The notes below the pieces were generated by a model. That model made no database searches, was not told the origin of the DNA, and saw only the letters and a program-made list of their open reading frames with translations. A stretch of DNA of 64,000 nucleotides from Ginsengibacter hankyongi (GTDB taxonomy: Bacteria; Bacteroidota; Bacteroidia; Chitinophagales; Chitinophagaceae): positions 186,001 through 250,000 of the forward strand of contig NZ_VYQF01000005.1 in the NCBI RefSeq assembly GCF_008710285.1, in the 5' to 3' direction. Position 1 is the stretch's first letter, and each line of letters opens with the position of its first letter. Positions 44,037 through 53,511 of this stretch are shown here, piece by piece. The position numbers were made by a program, and so were the translations under genes.

Positions 44037-46388
44037 ATGAATAGAATCAATGTAAAAAGAATAACTATTTCGATCTTGTTGCTCATTAGTGTAAACCTGC
44101 TACTTGCCCAGCAAAAATTTTTGTCTAAAACATTTTCTCTTTCCATAGATGGCATGGGAAATATTACCGCACTGGAAGTGTTGCCCGCGGGCAAAAACCT
44201 TGTAGCAAAAGATAGTGCCGGTGTATTATTACAACTTGTAAAAGATGAAAAACGGTATAAACCTGTATCTGCTACTTTTGCCAAAAGTACCGTAACATTG
44301 CGGTACCCGGATGGACAAATTGCCAGGATCAGGGTGTCATCTAAAAATACCTATCTTCGGTTCGAATTAATTGAAATAAGTAAAGATGCTGATGCCGTAA
44401 TATGGGGACCCTTGAACACCTCCCTTGGCGATACGATCGGCAATACAATTGGAGTTGTCCGGTCTCCCGAATTTGCTGTTGGCATTATTGCACTTAATAC
44501 AAAAACTACAGGCGGCGAACTGGTTAATGAAGAAGGGGCAGTATATGATCGCGGTACTACAGCAGTTAAGAAAAATTTCGGATCATCATTGCAGGCTTTT
44601 ACTGTTGACCGCTCCCATAATCGGGTTATTACAGTTTGGGACAGATGGAAAAACGTGCCTGTGAAAGGGATACCTGAAGGCAAATTGGAAGGCTCTGCCA
44701 TCGCAGTTTTTGGTAGCAAGCCTTCGGCAGTTCTTCCTGTCATTTCCAACATTGAACAATCAGAAGGATTGCCTCATCCCGTATGGAAAAAGGAATGGAT
44801 TAAACAATCTGAATATACCGGACGGCCTTATATGATCACTTCTTTCTCAGAGGAGAATATTGATACCTTGCTGAACTACGCCAAAAGAATGGGGCTGGCA
44901 GGTGTATATCATGAAGGTCCTTTTGCCTCCTGGGGCAATTTTGAACTCGATAAAAAACTATTTCCCAATGGCATAAAAGGCTTTACTGAATGTGTGAATA
45001 AAGCGCATGCCAAGGGCCTGCGGCTTGGCTTTCACACCCTTTCTAATTTTATTACTACAAACGATGCTTACGTAACTCCTAAACCGAATCCGCATCTGGC
45101 AACTGCCGGAAGCAGTATTTTGCAGGAGGCTATTGATAAGGATGCTACAGTATTAACCGTTCAGTCGCCGGAATATTTTGAAATGCAAAGTGACCTCAAC
45201 AGCATTCGCATTGATGACGAAATTATACGTTTCAGGGAGGTCTCTAAAAATGCCCCTTACCAATTGCTGGATTGCGTGCGGGGAGCTTTTGGTACAAAAA
45301 AGTCCAACCATGCAAGAGGGTCGGCTGTCAACAGGCTCTTAGACCATCCCTATAAAGTTTTTTTTCCGGACTGGATATTGCAAAAAGAGATCGCCGCCAA
45401 TATCGCAAACTTCATAAATGAAACCGGCGCTGATCAAATGGATTTTGATGGGCATGAAGGAACTTATGCTACAGGAATGGGCAACATGTCCCTGTCGGGT
45501 TTTGCAGAAGACGTATATAAGGCAATAAAGCATCCTGTTGTTTTTGGGTCAAGCAGAGCTGCACATTATTTCTGGCACATGGATGATTATCTTAACTGGG
45601 GCGAGCCGTGGTATGGCGGCTTCCGGGAAAGCCAGTCGGATTACCGTATTGACAACCAGAAGTTTTATGAAAATAATTACATGCCGAATATGTTGGGCTG
45701 GTTCTTAATCACGAGCCAAACTAAGCCGGAAGATGTGGACTGGATGCTTGCGAGAGCGGCAGGTTACAATGCCGGCTATGCTTTGGTGGTGCGATATGAT
45801 GCCATAAAAAATAATCCTTTTATTAATGAAATTGTAGAGCAGGTTAATAGCTGGACAGAAGCGCAACAAAAAAATGCATTTTCGCAGGCTCAGAAACAAT
45901 GGCTGAGGGTTCCGGAACATGATGTGCACCTGGAAAGAGATGGCGTAAATGCATGGAAAATGTACCGGTACAAAAAGGTCGTTTTCGAACATTCCGCCAA
46001 AGAATTACAGCCGGGCGAACCCACTTCGTCTGAATGGACTTTTCAAAACAATACAGGAAAGCAAAATGTACAAATGATATTGCTGGCTGCCGGTAACACA
46101 GGAGAAATCAGCAACCCTGTTATTGAGCTGGATAATTCCTTGCGCATACATTTACCAGTAAGCTTAAAAGCAGGACAAAGTTTAGTTATTGATCACTCAA
46201 CTTCTGCAAACCTCTACGATCAAAAAGGAAAATTTATTAGGAAAGTGACATTACCCCAACCTCTACCCGAATTGGCGGAAGGCAGTCATCATTTATTGTT
46301 CGATTGTGCATTTTCAGAGGGTGCTGATATCAATGTAAAAATAACGGTTAGGCTTTCAGATGGTATAGAAAAAGTACAGGCTGAATAA
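44037..46388 (+). CDS. Secreted TIM-barrel-like putative glycoside hydrolase of unassigned family
   Basis: A 783-residue protein with a signal peptide (ISILLLISVNLLLAQ). An N-terminal beta-sandwich (~25-250; FSLSIDGMGNITALEVLPAG) precedes a barrel-like region: RPYMITSFSEENIDTLLNYA, GLAGVYHEGPFASWGNF, KAHAKGLRLGFHTLSNFI, TGADQMDFDGHEGTYATG, PVVFGSSRAAHYFWHMDDYLNWGEPWYGGF. FDGHEG (Asp, Asp, Glu) and WGEPW are candidate active-site segments. A sandwich insert sits between barrel strands (EIIRFREVSKNAPYQLLDC) and a beta domain closes the protein. The layout recalls GH36/GH27-like or GH97-like barrels but I recognise none of them. It follows a SusCD locus, which supports a glycan role. Confidence 0.7.
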   Translation: MNRINVKRITISILLLISVNLLLAQQKFLSKTFSLSIDGMGNITALEVLPAGKNLVAKDSAGVLLQLVKDEKRYKPVSATFAKSTVTLRYPDGQIARIRVSSKNTYLRFELIEISKDADAVIWGPLNTSLGDTIGNTIGVVRSPEFAVGIIALNTKTTGGELVNEEGAVYDRGTTAVKKNFGSSLQAFTVDRSHNRVITVWDRWKNVPVKGIPEGKLEGSAIAVFGSKPSAVLPVISNIEQSEGLPHPVWKKEWIKQSEYTGRPYMITSFSEENIDTLLNYAKRMGLAGVYHEGPFASWGNFELDKKLFPNGIKGFTECVNKAHAKGLRLGFHTLSNFITTNDAYVTPKPNPHLATAGSSILQEAIDKDATVLTVQSPEYFEMQSDLNSIRIDDEIIRFREVSKNAPYQLLDCVRGAFGTKKSNHARGSAVNRLLDHPYKVFFPDWILQKEIAANIANFINETGADQMDFDGHEGTYATGMGNMSLSGFAEDVYKAIKHPVVFGSSRAAHYFWHMDDYLNWGEPWYGGFRESQSDYRIDNQKFYENNYMPNMLGWFLITSQTKPEDVDWMLARAAGYNAGYALVVRYDAIKNNPFINEIVEQVNSWTEAQQKNAFSQAQKQWLRVPEHDVHLERDGVNAWKMYRYKKVVFEHSAKELQPGEPTSSEWTFQNNTGKQNVQMILLAAGNTGEISNPVIELDNSLRIHLPVSLKAGQSLVIDHSTSANLYDQKGKFIRKVTLPQPLPELAEGSHHLLFDCAFSEGADINVKITVRLSDGIEKVQAE

Positions 46389-46605
46389 GAAAGATGTTTA
46401 GCAGGCCTTCCGTTATTGCACAACAAGGAAATTTAAACCCGATGTATATGGCAAGTTATAATTTAACTCAGTAGTTTATTGATAAATAAGAAGCATGATT
46501 CAAGATATAAATTCTCAGAAGATTGTATGCAATAGTCGCACTGCAGCAATAACTTACAGGAATCACTCATAAAAGAAAGTGGAATACTTTAATTTTTTCA
46601 TCGAG

Positions 46606-47625
46606 TCATTTTTCGCCGGAGGTCTTTTCCGTAGAAATTCTTTTTATCAATTTCGAATTGATCGTTGTTTTTTCTAAAAGAAAATGATGTCCTTTTTTCT
46701 CTATCAGCTTAAAAAGAATAGAAGCTGCTTCCCTTCCGATTTCAAACGCAGGCTGTGTGATAGTTGTCAATGATGGATTTAACAACCCGGCAGTTTTTAA
46801 ATTTGAAAAGCAGATAACTTTGACATCCGCGGGGATATTAAGATTTAATTCCTCGCAAACTTCATAGGTTATAATAGCGAGTTTTTCTACAGAAGCAAAT
46901 ATACCATCGGGTCTGTCTTTTCTTTTTAATAGGTTTCGAATTAAATCTTTATCCTTGTGCTCGTCCCCGTTACAAAATAAAATCAGGCTATTATCCTTTT
47001 TAATATGAATGTTTTTTAGTGCATCCAGGTAACCGTTCATTCGCTTTTGAGTAATTGTAAGCTTGTTGGGCAAGGACACAAAGGCAATGCGTTGGCAACC
47101 GTTTTCAATCAGGTGGTTCGTTGCTACGGCGCCGCTATTATAATCATCCGTAATAACTTTAGGTGCATTTATACGTTCAACAATCCTGTCAAAAAAAACA
47201 AGCGGTATTCCTTTTTCTTTTAATGCCTCGAGGTGAGTTGTATCAGAAGTTTGGGCTGAAATTGATATCATTACTCCGTCAACCCTTCCATTTTGAAGAA
47301 GATTAATGATCGCTACTTCTTTTTGCTCAACCTCATGTGTAAGATAAATCAACACGTGATATCCTTTTTCCTGGGCAATAGATTCAATACCATTTATAAC
47401 AGGCCCAAAAAAATCATTGACCACTTCGGGAATAATAACTGCGATTGTTTTGCTTTTTTGTTTTCGTAATCCACTCGCAAACGGGTTAACCTGGTAATTG
47501 AGTTCTTTTGCTTTTGCCAATACAGCCTTCTTTGTGGCAGGGCTTATTTCGTGACTGTCCCGGAGTGCCTTTGAAACCGCGGAAATGGACAAATTCAGCT
47601 CTTTGGCAAGTTGTTTCAGATTCAT
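46606..47625 (-). CDS. LacI-family transcriptional regulator
   Basis: A 339-residue regulator. The N-terminal HTH (MNLKQLAKELNLSISAVSKALRDSHEISPATKKAVLAKAKELNYQVN) is the classic LacI head with hinge helix, followed by a periplasmic-binding-protein-like sensor (KTIAVIIPEVVNDFFGPVINGIES, DGVMISISAQT, PLVFFDRI, RIAFVSLPNKLTITQKRMNGYLDAL, LTTITQPAFEIGREAASILF). It diverges from the ECF sigma gene with 193 bases between; a 16-bp palindrome with central AACGTT lies in that gap and is its likely operator. It probably gates the downstream glycan locus in response to an imported sugar. Confidence 0.93.
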   Translation of the reverse strand: MNLKQLAKELNLSISAVSKALRDSHEISPATKKAVLAKAKELNYQVNPFASGLRKQKSKTIAVIIPEVVNDFFGPVINGIESIAQEKGYHVLIYLTHEVEQKEVAIINLLQNGRVDGVMISISAQTSDTTHLEALKEKGIPLVFFDRIVERINAPKVITDDYNSGAVATNHLIENGCQRIAFVSLPNKLTITQKRMNGYLDALKNIHIKKDNSLILFCNGDEHKDKDLIRNLLKRKDRPDGIFASVEKLAIITYEVCEELNLNIPADVKVICFSNLKTAGLLNPSLTTITQPAFEIGREAASILFKLIEKKGHHFLLEKTTINSKLIKRISTEKTSGEK

Positions 47626-47709
47626 AATAATATGGTCTTCATAATAGAAAATTAAGGCCGGAATTCATTTTAATACTGGTATAAAATATTCTATTTTTTA
47701 CGAAAAATT

Positions 47710-47725
47710 ACTAAAACGTTGTAGT
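47710..47725. promoter_or_regulatory. LacI-type operator candidate
   Basis: ACTAAAACGTTGTAGT is symmetric (ACTA-n-AACGTT-n-TAGT) with a central CG, the pattern of LacI/PurR-family sites. It lies 85 bases before the LacI-type gene and 94 bases before the sigma gene. Confidence 0.6.
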
Positions 47726-47818
47726 AAATAAATAGTTTGTCAATCCGAAAATATCTATTTTTTTTATCCAAATTACATGATGAAATAAGTACACCTCTTT
47801 TTAATAAACCAGATTGCT

Positions 47819-48388
47819 TTGTTAAATAAAAATTCATTTACCGAAAAAGATTTGTTGCTTCTTGCATCTAAAGGATGTGAAGATTCGTTCACAAATTTAT
47901 TTCATTTATATAAAGACAGGCTATATACTTTTGTACTCCGGCTAACAAATTCGGAGGAGCAAACTTTAGATCTCATTCAGGATATATTCATGAAGTTGTG
48001 GATGAACCGTAGCGTTCTTGCAACGGTTGATAACCTTGGCAGCTATATTTTTCGTTCTGCACGCAACAACATTATCAACTCTTTTAAACGTGCGATGAAT
48101 GAAGCATCAATACTTTCAGAATTGCAGGCTCCCAATAATCTCCATAAGGATGTTGAGATCAATTTTGAATATAAAATATTGGAATCAAAATTTAAGAACG
48201 TAGTTAAAAAACTTCCACCCCAGCAGCGCTTGGTATACACCTTAAGCCGGGATCAAGGCCTTAAGCACGAAGAGATAGCACAACAACTTCATATATCTAC
48301 CTCAACGGTAAAAAATCATATGGTAGAGGCTTTAAAGAATATAAGGATGTTCCTTAAGAATGAGCTTGACATTGCAGAATTTTATTGA
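47819..48388 (+). CDS. ECF-type RNA polymerase sigma factor (FecI-like)
   Basis: A 189-residue sigma-70 family member. Region 2 (FTNLFHLYKDRLYTFVLRLTNSEEQTLDLIQDIFMKLW) and region 4 (LPPQQRLVYTLSRDQGLKHEEIAQQLHISTSTVKNHMVEALKNIR) are both present. No in-frame ATG precedes region 2; the likely start is TTG at 47819 (TTG TTA AAT AAA). It is paired with the downstream FecR anti-sigma factor and the STN-containing SusC, the standard Bacteroidota arrangement for glycan-induced expression. The gap to fecR is about 295 bases, longer than usual. Confidence 0.9.
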   Translation: MLNKNSFTEKDLLLLASKGCEDSFTNLFHLYKDRLYTFVLRLTNSEEQTLDLIQDIFMKLWMNRSVLATVDNLGSYIFRSARNNIINSFKRAMNEASILSELQAPNNLHKDVEINFEYKILESKFKNVVKKLPPQQRLVYTLSRDQGLKHEEIAQQLHISTSTVKNHMVEALKNIRMFLKNELDIAEFY

Positions 48389-48683
48389 TGTCTGACTACC
48401 ATATTTGTAAACTCTTTTATTTTTTTACGCTGGTTCTATCATGGGCAACTTTCGTTTACGCTAATCTTCCTCATCTCATCTGGTAAGTGCTCCCACAAGG
48501 CCATTGATTCAATTCCGGTTTTCATTCAGGTTATTTTATTTCAGCTTTCCGAAAAAGTTTTTATCTCCACTAGTCCTAAATCATTTGTTAATTGTCTTAA
48601 TAAGCGGGGGTTAAATTTAAAAGATTAAGGTTTCGCCCAGATCAAGTGTTTTATTACTTCAACAGGAATTCAAACGATTGCAG
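48389..48683. other. Gap between sigma and fecR genes
   Basis: About 295 bases with no gene and no clear hairpin or promoter match. It may contain a separate promoter for fecR. Confidence 0.4.
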
Positions 48684-49892
48684 ATGCCAACAGATAGGAT
48701 AAAATTTCTAATACAGCTTTATTTTGATAAGACTATTGATAATTCTCAACAGTCAGAGTTATCTGAATGGGTAAAAAACCACGCTTCAGATGAAGAATTG
48801 ATTGCACTATTATCACATGCCTGGCAGGCAAATGATGAAAATATTGTAATGCCTGAAGTGGCATCGAAGAATATTCTGTCAGCCGTCTTAAAATCTTCCT
48901 CATCGAAAAATCAAAAAAAAGATTCAAATAAAATAATTCCCCTTAATAAGACTGCTCCGTGGATAAAACGATTTGTTATTGCTGCATCAATACTTATTGT
49001 TTGTTCAATTGGATATTTTTTAAGAAAGCCCGCCGCGTCTCATAATGCAGTTGCCCGCAATATCAACAATACAAAGGGAAATATCATAAAGCCCGGAGGT
49101 TCCAAAGCTACTCTCACTTTATCTGACGGCACTAAAATCGTTTTGGATAGTACCGGGAATGGGCTTTTAACAAAACAGGGCGGAGCAAGTGTAATAAAAC
49201 GTGCTAACGGAAAACTACAGTATTTACGAGACCAAAGTGTGACTTCCGAAGTTGTTTACAATACTATGAGTACACCTGTTGGAGGTATGTATGAGGTTGT
49301 GTTGCCTGATGGAAGCAATGTATGGTTAAACTCGGGCTCTTCAATTACATACCCAACTTCTTTTTCCCGGAATGAACGCAGGGTACAAATGACGGGAGAA
49401 GCTTATTTTGAGGTGGCTCACGATAGAACGAGGCCATTCCATGTATCAGTTAATAATATGGATGTTGAAGTATTGGGGACTCACTTTAATATTAATTCAT
49501 ATGACAACGAACCGTCCATCAAAACGACTTTGTTGGAAGGAAAGGTTAAGGTTTCGAAAGGGAATGCCACTGTCTTAATTATCCCCGGCCAACAAGCGGT
49601 TACAGCTAAATTGTCAAATGATTTGTCGATTAACAAAAATGGAGTTGACCTTGACCAGGTCGTAGCGTGGAAAAACGGAAAATTTGTGTTTATAGACGAT
49701 GATATTAAAAGTATAATGAGGCAAATTGAAAGGTGGTATGGGGTAAGCGTAACCTACAATACTAATGTAACCAATGAGGAGTTTATTGGAGTTATTTCCA
49801 GAAGCGTAAATATCACGCAAATACTGGGTATGCTTGAAAAAACAGGGAGCGTAAAATTCACGATTCAGGATAGAAATATTATAGTACAATAA
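48684..49892 (+). CDS. FecR-family anti-sigma factor
   Basis: Start set at ATG 48684 (MPTDRIKFLIQLYFDK, 402 residues); a TTG two codons earlier is possible. A cytoplasmic anti-sigma head covers ~1-90, a membrane helix ~95-115 (FVIAASILIVCSIGYFL), then the periplasmic FecR domain (MSTPVGGMYEVVLPDGSNVWLNSGSSITYP, GEAYFEVAHDRTRPFHVSV, VEVLGTHFNINSY) and a C-terminal DUF4974/secretin-like domain (DIKSIMRQIERWYGVSVTY). It holds the ECF sigma inactive until the STN domain of the following SusC signals substrate. Confidence 0.93.
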   Translation: MPTDRIKFLIQLYFDKTIDNSQQSELSEWVKNHASDEELIALLSHAWQANDENIVMPEVASKNILSAVLKSSSSKNQKKDSNKIIPLNKTAPWIKRFVIAASILIVCSIGYFLRKPAASHNAVARNINNTKGNIIKPGGSKATLTLSDGTKIVLDSTGNGLLTKQGGASVIKRANGKLQYLRDQSVTSEVVYNTMSTPVGGMYEVVLPDGSNVWLNSGSSITYPTSFSRNERRVQMTGEAYFEVAHDRTRPFHVSVNNMDVEVLGTHFNINSYDNEPSIKTTLLEGKVKVSKGNATVLIIPGQQAVTAKLSNDLSINKNGVDLDQVVAWKNGKFVFIDDDIKSIMRQIERWYGVSVTYNTNVTNEEFIGVISRSVNITQILGMLEKTGSVKFTIQDRNIIVQ

Positions 49893-49913
49893 AAAAAACC
49901 AACTTAAAAATAT

Positions 49914-49940
49914 GCCGGAAATGCTGCGAACATTTCCGGC
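49914..49940 (+). other. Intercistronic RNA hairpin between fecR and susC
   Basis: GCCGGAAATG/CATTTCCGGC is a perfect 10-bp stem with a 7-base loop, 21 bases after the fecR stop. No T-run follows, so it is more likely a processing, stability or attenuation element than a full terminator. Confidence 0.65.
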
Positions 49941-50013
49941 TGTTAAGTCAGTTAAAGAAATAAAATAAAACCGTTACGAATCATTTTTTCTTAAACCTAA
50001 ACAATGCAAAAGT

Positions 50014-53000
50014 ATGAATTTACTGACATGCAGGATTCAAAAATGTAATGCTGCTGATTACCAAAAAAAAGTAAGCTGCCTACTTACTTCTCAAATTTTG
50101 AAAGCAATGAAATTGACTTTCGTTTTTCTTACCGCGGTTTTTCTGCAAATATCGGCGAAAGGGACGTCGCAGACGGTTACGCTTTCTTTGAAAGATGCGC
50201 CGCTTATAAAAGTATTTCAGGAAATTGAAAATCAAACAGGATTTGGCTTTTTATTTTCGAGGAAGACAATGAAAGATGCCCGCAAGGTGAATATTAGCGT
50301 TAGGAATGCATCCCTTAACGATGTGCTGCAAATTTGCTTCAAAGGGCAACCACTTACGTATTCAATCGAAAACAACACGATTGTAATCTTACAAAAATCG
50401 TCAAAAGAGATGGTACTGCAGGAAGCTGCGTTGCCGCCACCGGTTGTGATACGAGGCAAGATCACAAATGAAAAGGGCGAACCGTTAAGTGGTGCAACTA
50501 TCACCGAAAAGGGCACCCGGAATGTTACCACGTCAAATGTTGAAGGCAAATTTGAGATACAAGTCTCTAATTCCAAATCAGCATTGGTTATTTCATACGT
50601 AGGGTACCAAAGTACGGTGGTGGAAGTAGGTAATAAAGAAGAAATTACTGTCGCGCTGGTAATGCCGGATAAAAGTTTAAATGAAGTTGTAGTGATCGGC
50701 TATGGTACGCAAAAGAAAAGTGATATTATTAGTTCGGTTGCTTCTATTAAACCTCAAAATGCAACCCGAAACATCACCTTAGATGTAGGTGAAATGCTGC
50801 GGGGAAAAGCTGCGGGGGTTATGGTCACAACAAACGATGCAGGGCCGGGTGGCTCATCAAACATACTGATCCGGGGTAGAAGTTCAATTTCGGGTGGTAC
50901 CAACCCAATCGTAATTGCTGATGGTGTGCCTATTGGTTCTATTAATGATTTGAATCCAAATGATATTGCTTCAATTGAGATATTAAAAGATGCGGCGGCT
51001 CAGGCTATTTATGGTGCCAGGGCTTCGAATGGCGTAATACTAATTACAACAAAAAGAGGAAAGGCCGGTAAAGTAAGCATCAATTATAACGGATATTATG
51101 GAATTCAAACTGCCAAGAGAAATTTTGATGTTTATACCGGACCTGAATTTGCCCAATTAAAAAGAGAAGCCGATAGGTCCGTCAATAACAATATCCTGCG
51201 GCCGGATTCGGTTATTTTTAGCTCCAATGAATTAGCCGCTATTGCACAGAAAAGGTCTATCGATTGGTCGAAGGAAGTTATGCAACCTGCAAACATTCAA
51301 AATCATGATCTTAGTTTTTCTGCCGGCACTGAAAAGACAAAATTATACGTAGGAGGTAATTATCAGGATATGACCGGGATAGTGCCTACTACCGATATTA
51401 TAAAGGGAACATTAAGAATGAATCTTGACCAGGTTTTAACGAGTTGGCTGAGAGCAGGTCTAAATACTTCATTCCAATCATCGGTAGCAAGCGACCCGAA
51501 TGTTGCAAATATTGTACGTCAGGTTGTCACTGCGTCCCCGCTTGGCAACATCTATAGCCCTGACGGATCTTACAACGTTCGTCCAGGAGGCAACCAGGAA
51601 AGTTTCAACCCCTTACTAAATTTAGCCGAAACACAAAACCGGGTAACCAACCGGAACGATATTCTCAATATTTTTCTAGATATTAACCCGGTTAAAGGAT
51701 TAAATAACAGAATAAACGCAAGCCGCAGGTCCTGGAATTACAAAGGATTGAATTATGCCACTAAGAAATCTGAAAGCGGTCTTACAAGTGGCTACGGCAG
51801 TGGCAATATTCAATACCAGGAAAACGTAGAATGGCAGGTAGAGGATATTATTACCTATAACACGCACATTCAAAACCATAATTTGAATTTTACTATCGTT
51901 GGAAGTGCAAGCGAACAGAATTATTACAATTTTAAAAATGCATCTTCAAAAATACCCAATGACATTCTCGGCATTTATGGCTTGGAATCTGCATTAATAA
52001 ATATTCCCACAATTGACGGTAATAAGCGCCGTCTATTGTCGGGTGTTGGAAGGATTCAATACGATTACTTATCAAAATACTATGCTACATTAAGTGCCCG
52101 GGCTGATGGATCTTCAGTTTTCGGCGCCGATAACAAGTGGGGCTATTTCCCAGCCGTAGCAGTTGGCTGGAATATATACAAAGAAAAATTCCTGGCTAAT
52201 TTCAAAAACCTAACGAACTTAAAATTAAGAGCAAGTTACGGGAGCGTCGGCAATGAAGCCATATCTCCTTATGGAAGCTTAAGTCTTGCCAACCAGGTAG
52301 ACTACTTATTTGGAGTAGACAGGGTATCAGGTTATTCTCCCGGTAGCACCTTATCAAACCCAAAGCTAAAATGGGAAACTTCTACTACCCTGAATTTAGC
52401 TGTAGATTTCGGGTTCTTCGGTAACCGTCTTTCCGGAACTGTTGAATATTACAACAAAAACACAACCAACCTATTGGTCAATCGTCAGTTAAACGCCTCT
52501 ATCGGATATTCCTCCCAGCCTGATAATATTGGAGAAGTTCGCAACAGGGGAATTGAAGTTCAAATCGACGCAATTCCAGTTAAAACGCAAGATCTAACGG
52601 TGCAAACGGGCGTAATGTTTTCCAAGAATAAAAACTCAATTATAAAATTATATGGCGATTTAAATGGAGACGGTAAACAGGACGATGATGTAGCCAACAG
52701 ATGGTTTATAGGCCAACCGATCGAAGTTTATTACCAACCTGAATACCTCGGAGTTTGGCAAGGGACGGAGGTATATCCCGGATCAACATTTAATGAAACC
52801 ACTGGTAAATGGCAGATAAATGGAGTGCAGGCTCCCGTTGCTCTTGATCCAAAAACAAACTTGCCAATAGTTGACCCGTATACGGGAAAAACACCAATAC
52901 CGGGCACCTGTAAAATAAGAGATAAGAACGGCGACGGAAAAATTAATGCACTTGATAATTATATAACATCTAAATATCCGGATTGGATAGGATCTTTTAG

Positions 53001-53439
53001 CTTAGGTGCAAGCTATAAAGGATTTGATTTTTCAATGGATATTTATACGGTTCAGGGAATTACAAAAGACAATCAATACTTGTATGATTATACAGCTGGA
53101 GGCGATTTAAGAGGAAACAGAAACGGCATAAAGGTTAACTACTGGACACCGGAAAACCCTGCACCGATTTATCCTCAGCCTAACGCAGGTACGTCACCTC
53201 CGGGCATGGTATTTCTTGGCCTGCAGGATGCTTCCTATTGGCGTTTGCAAAATATTACCATCGGCTACACGCTTTCACCAAGAATTGTCTCCAAGTTAAA
53301 ATTAGCCGATCTAAAGTTTTACGTAACGGCTCAAAACATTATCACAGTTACGGATTATAAATCATATAGCCCGGAGCAAGACTTGTACGCCTATCCAACA
53401 ACCAGGAATTTTGTTTTTGGTTTAAAGTTGGGCCTATAA
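50014..53439 (+). CDS. SusC/RagA TonB-dependent transporter with STN signalling domain
   Basis: A 1141-residue protein with an N-terminal extension, a signal sequence (MKLTFVFLTAVFLQISA at ~33-49) and an STN domain at ~52-125 (TVTLSLKDAPLIKVFQEIENQTGFGFLF). It continues with a carboxypeptidase-regulatory-like domain (~145-215; GKITNEKGEPLSGATITEKG), the LNEVVVIGYGTQKK junction, a plug (~230-350; VIADGVPIGSINDLNPNDIASIEILKDAAAQAIYGARASNGVILITTKRG) and a barrel. STN contacts the FecR periplasmic domain to release the ECF sigma, which matches the two upstream genes. It starts about 120 bases after fecR, with a hairpin between. Confidence 0.94.
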   Translation: MNLLTCRIQKCNAADYQKKVSCLLTSQILKAMKLTFVFLTAVFLQISAKGTSQTVTLSLKDAPLIKVFQEIENQTGFGFLFSRKTMKDARKVNISVRNASLNDVLQICFKGQPLTYSIENNTIVILQKSSKEMVLQEAALPPPVVIRGKITNEKGEPLSGATITEKGTRNVTTSNVEGKFEIQVSNSKSALVISYVGYQSTVVEVGNKEEITVALVMPDKSLNEVVVIGYGTQKKSDIISSVASIKPQNATRNITLDVGEMLRGKAAGVMVTTNDAGPGGSSNILIRGRSSISGGTNPIVIADGVPIGSINDLNPNDIASIEILKDAAAQAIYGARASNGVILITTKRGKAGKVSINYNGYYGIQTAKRNFDVYTGPEFAQLKREADRSVNNNILRPDSVIFSSNELAAIAQKRSIDWSKEVMQPANIQNHDLSFSAGTEKTKLYVGGNYQDMTGIVPTTDIIKGTLRMNLDQVLTSWLRAGLNTSFQSSVASDPNVANIVRQVVTASPLGNIYSPDGSYNVRPGGNQESFNPLLNLAETQNRVTNRNDILNIFLDINPVKGLNNRINASRRSWNYKGLNYATKKSESGLTSGYGSGNIQYQENVEWQVEDIITYNTHIQNHNLNFTIVGSASEQNYYNFKNASSKIPNDILGIYGLESALINIPTIDGNKRRLLSGVGRIQYDYLSKYYATLSARADGSSVFGADNKWGYFPAVAVGWNIYKEKFLANFKNLTNLKLRASYGSVGNEAISPYGSLSLANQVDYLFGVDRVSGYSPGSTLSNPKLKWETSTTLNLAVDFGFFGNRLSGTVEYYNKNTTNLLVNRQLNASIGYSSQPDNIGEVRNRGIEVQIDAIPVKTQDLTVQTGVMFSKNKNSIIKLYGDLNGDGKQDDDVANRWFIGQPIEVYYQPEYLGVWQGTEVYPGSTFNETTGKWQINGVQAPVALDPKTNLPIVDPYTGKTPIPGTCKIRDKNGDGKINALDNYITSKYPDWIGSFSLGASYKGFDFSMDIYTVQGITKDNQYLYDYTAGGDLRGNRNGIKVNYWTPENPAPIYPQPNAGTSPPGMVFLGLQDASYWRLQNITIGYTLSPRIVSKLKLADLKFYVTAQNIITVTDYKSYSPEQDLYAYPTTRNFVFGLKLGL

Positions 53440-53511
53440 CAAAAATCCTGTAGACTAATTTTTGAATAATGTTTATAGGTATTTAATTCAATTAAAATAA
53501 AAAAGGTACAA

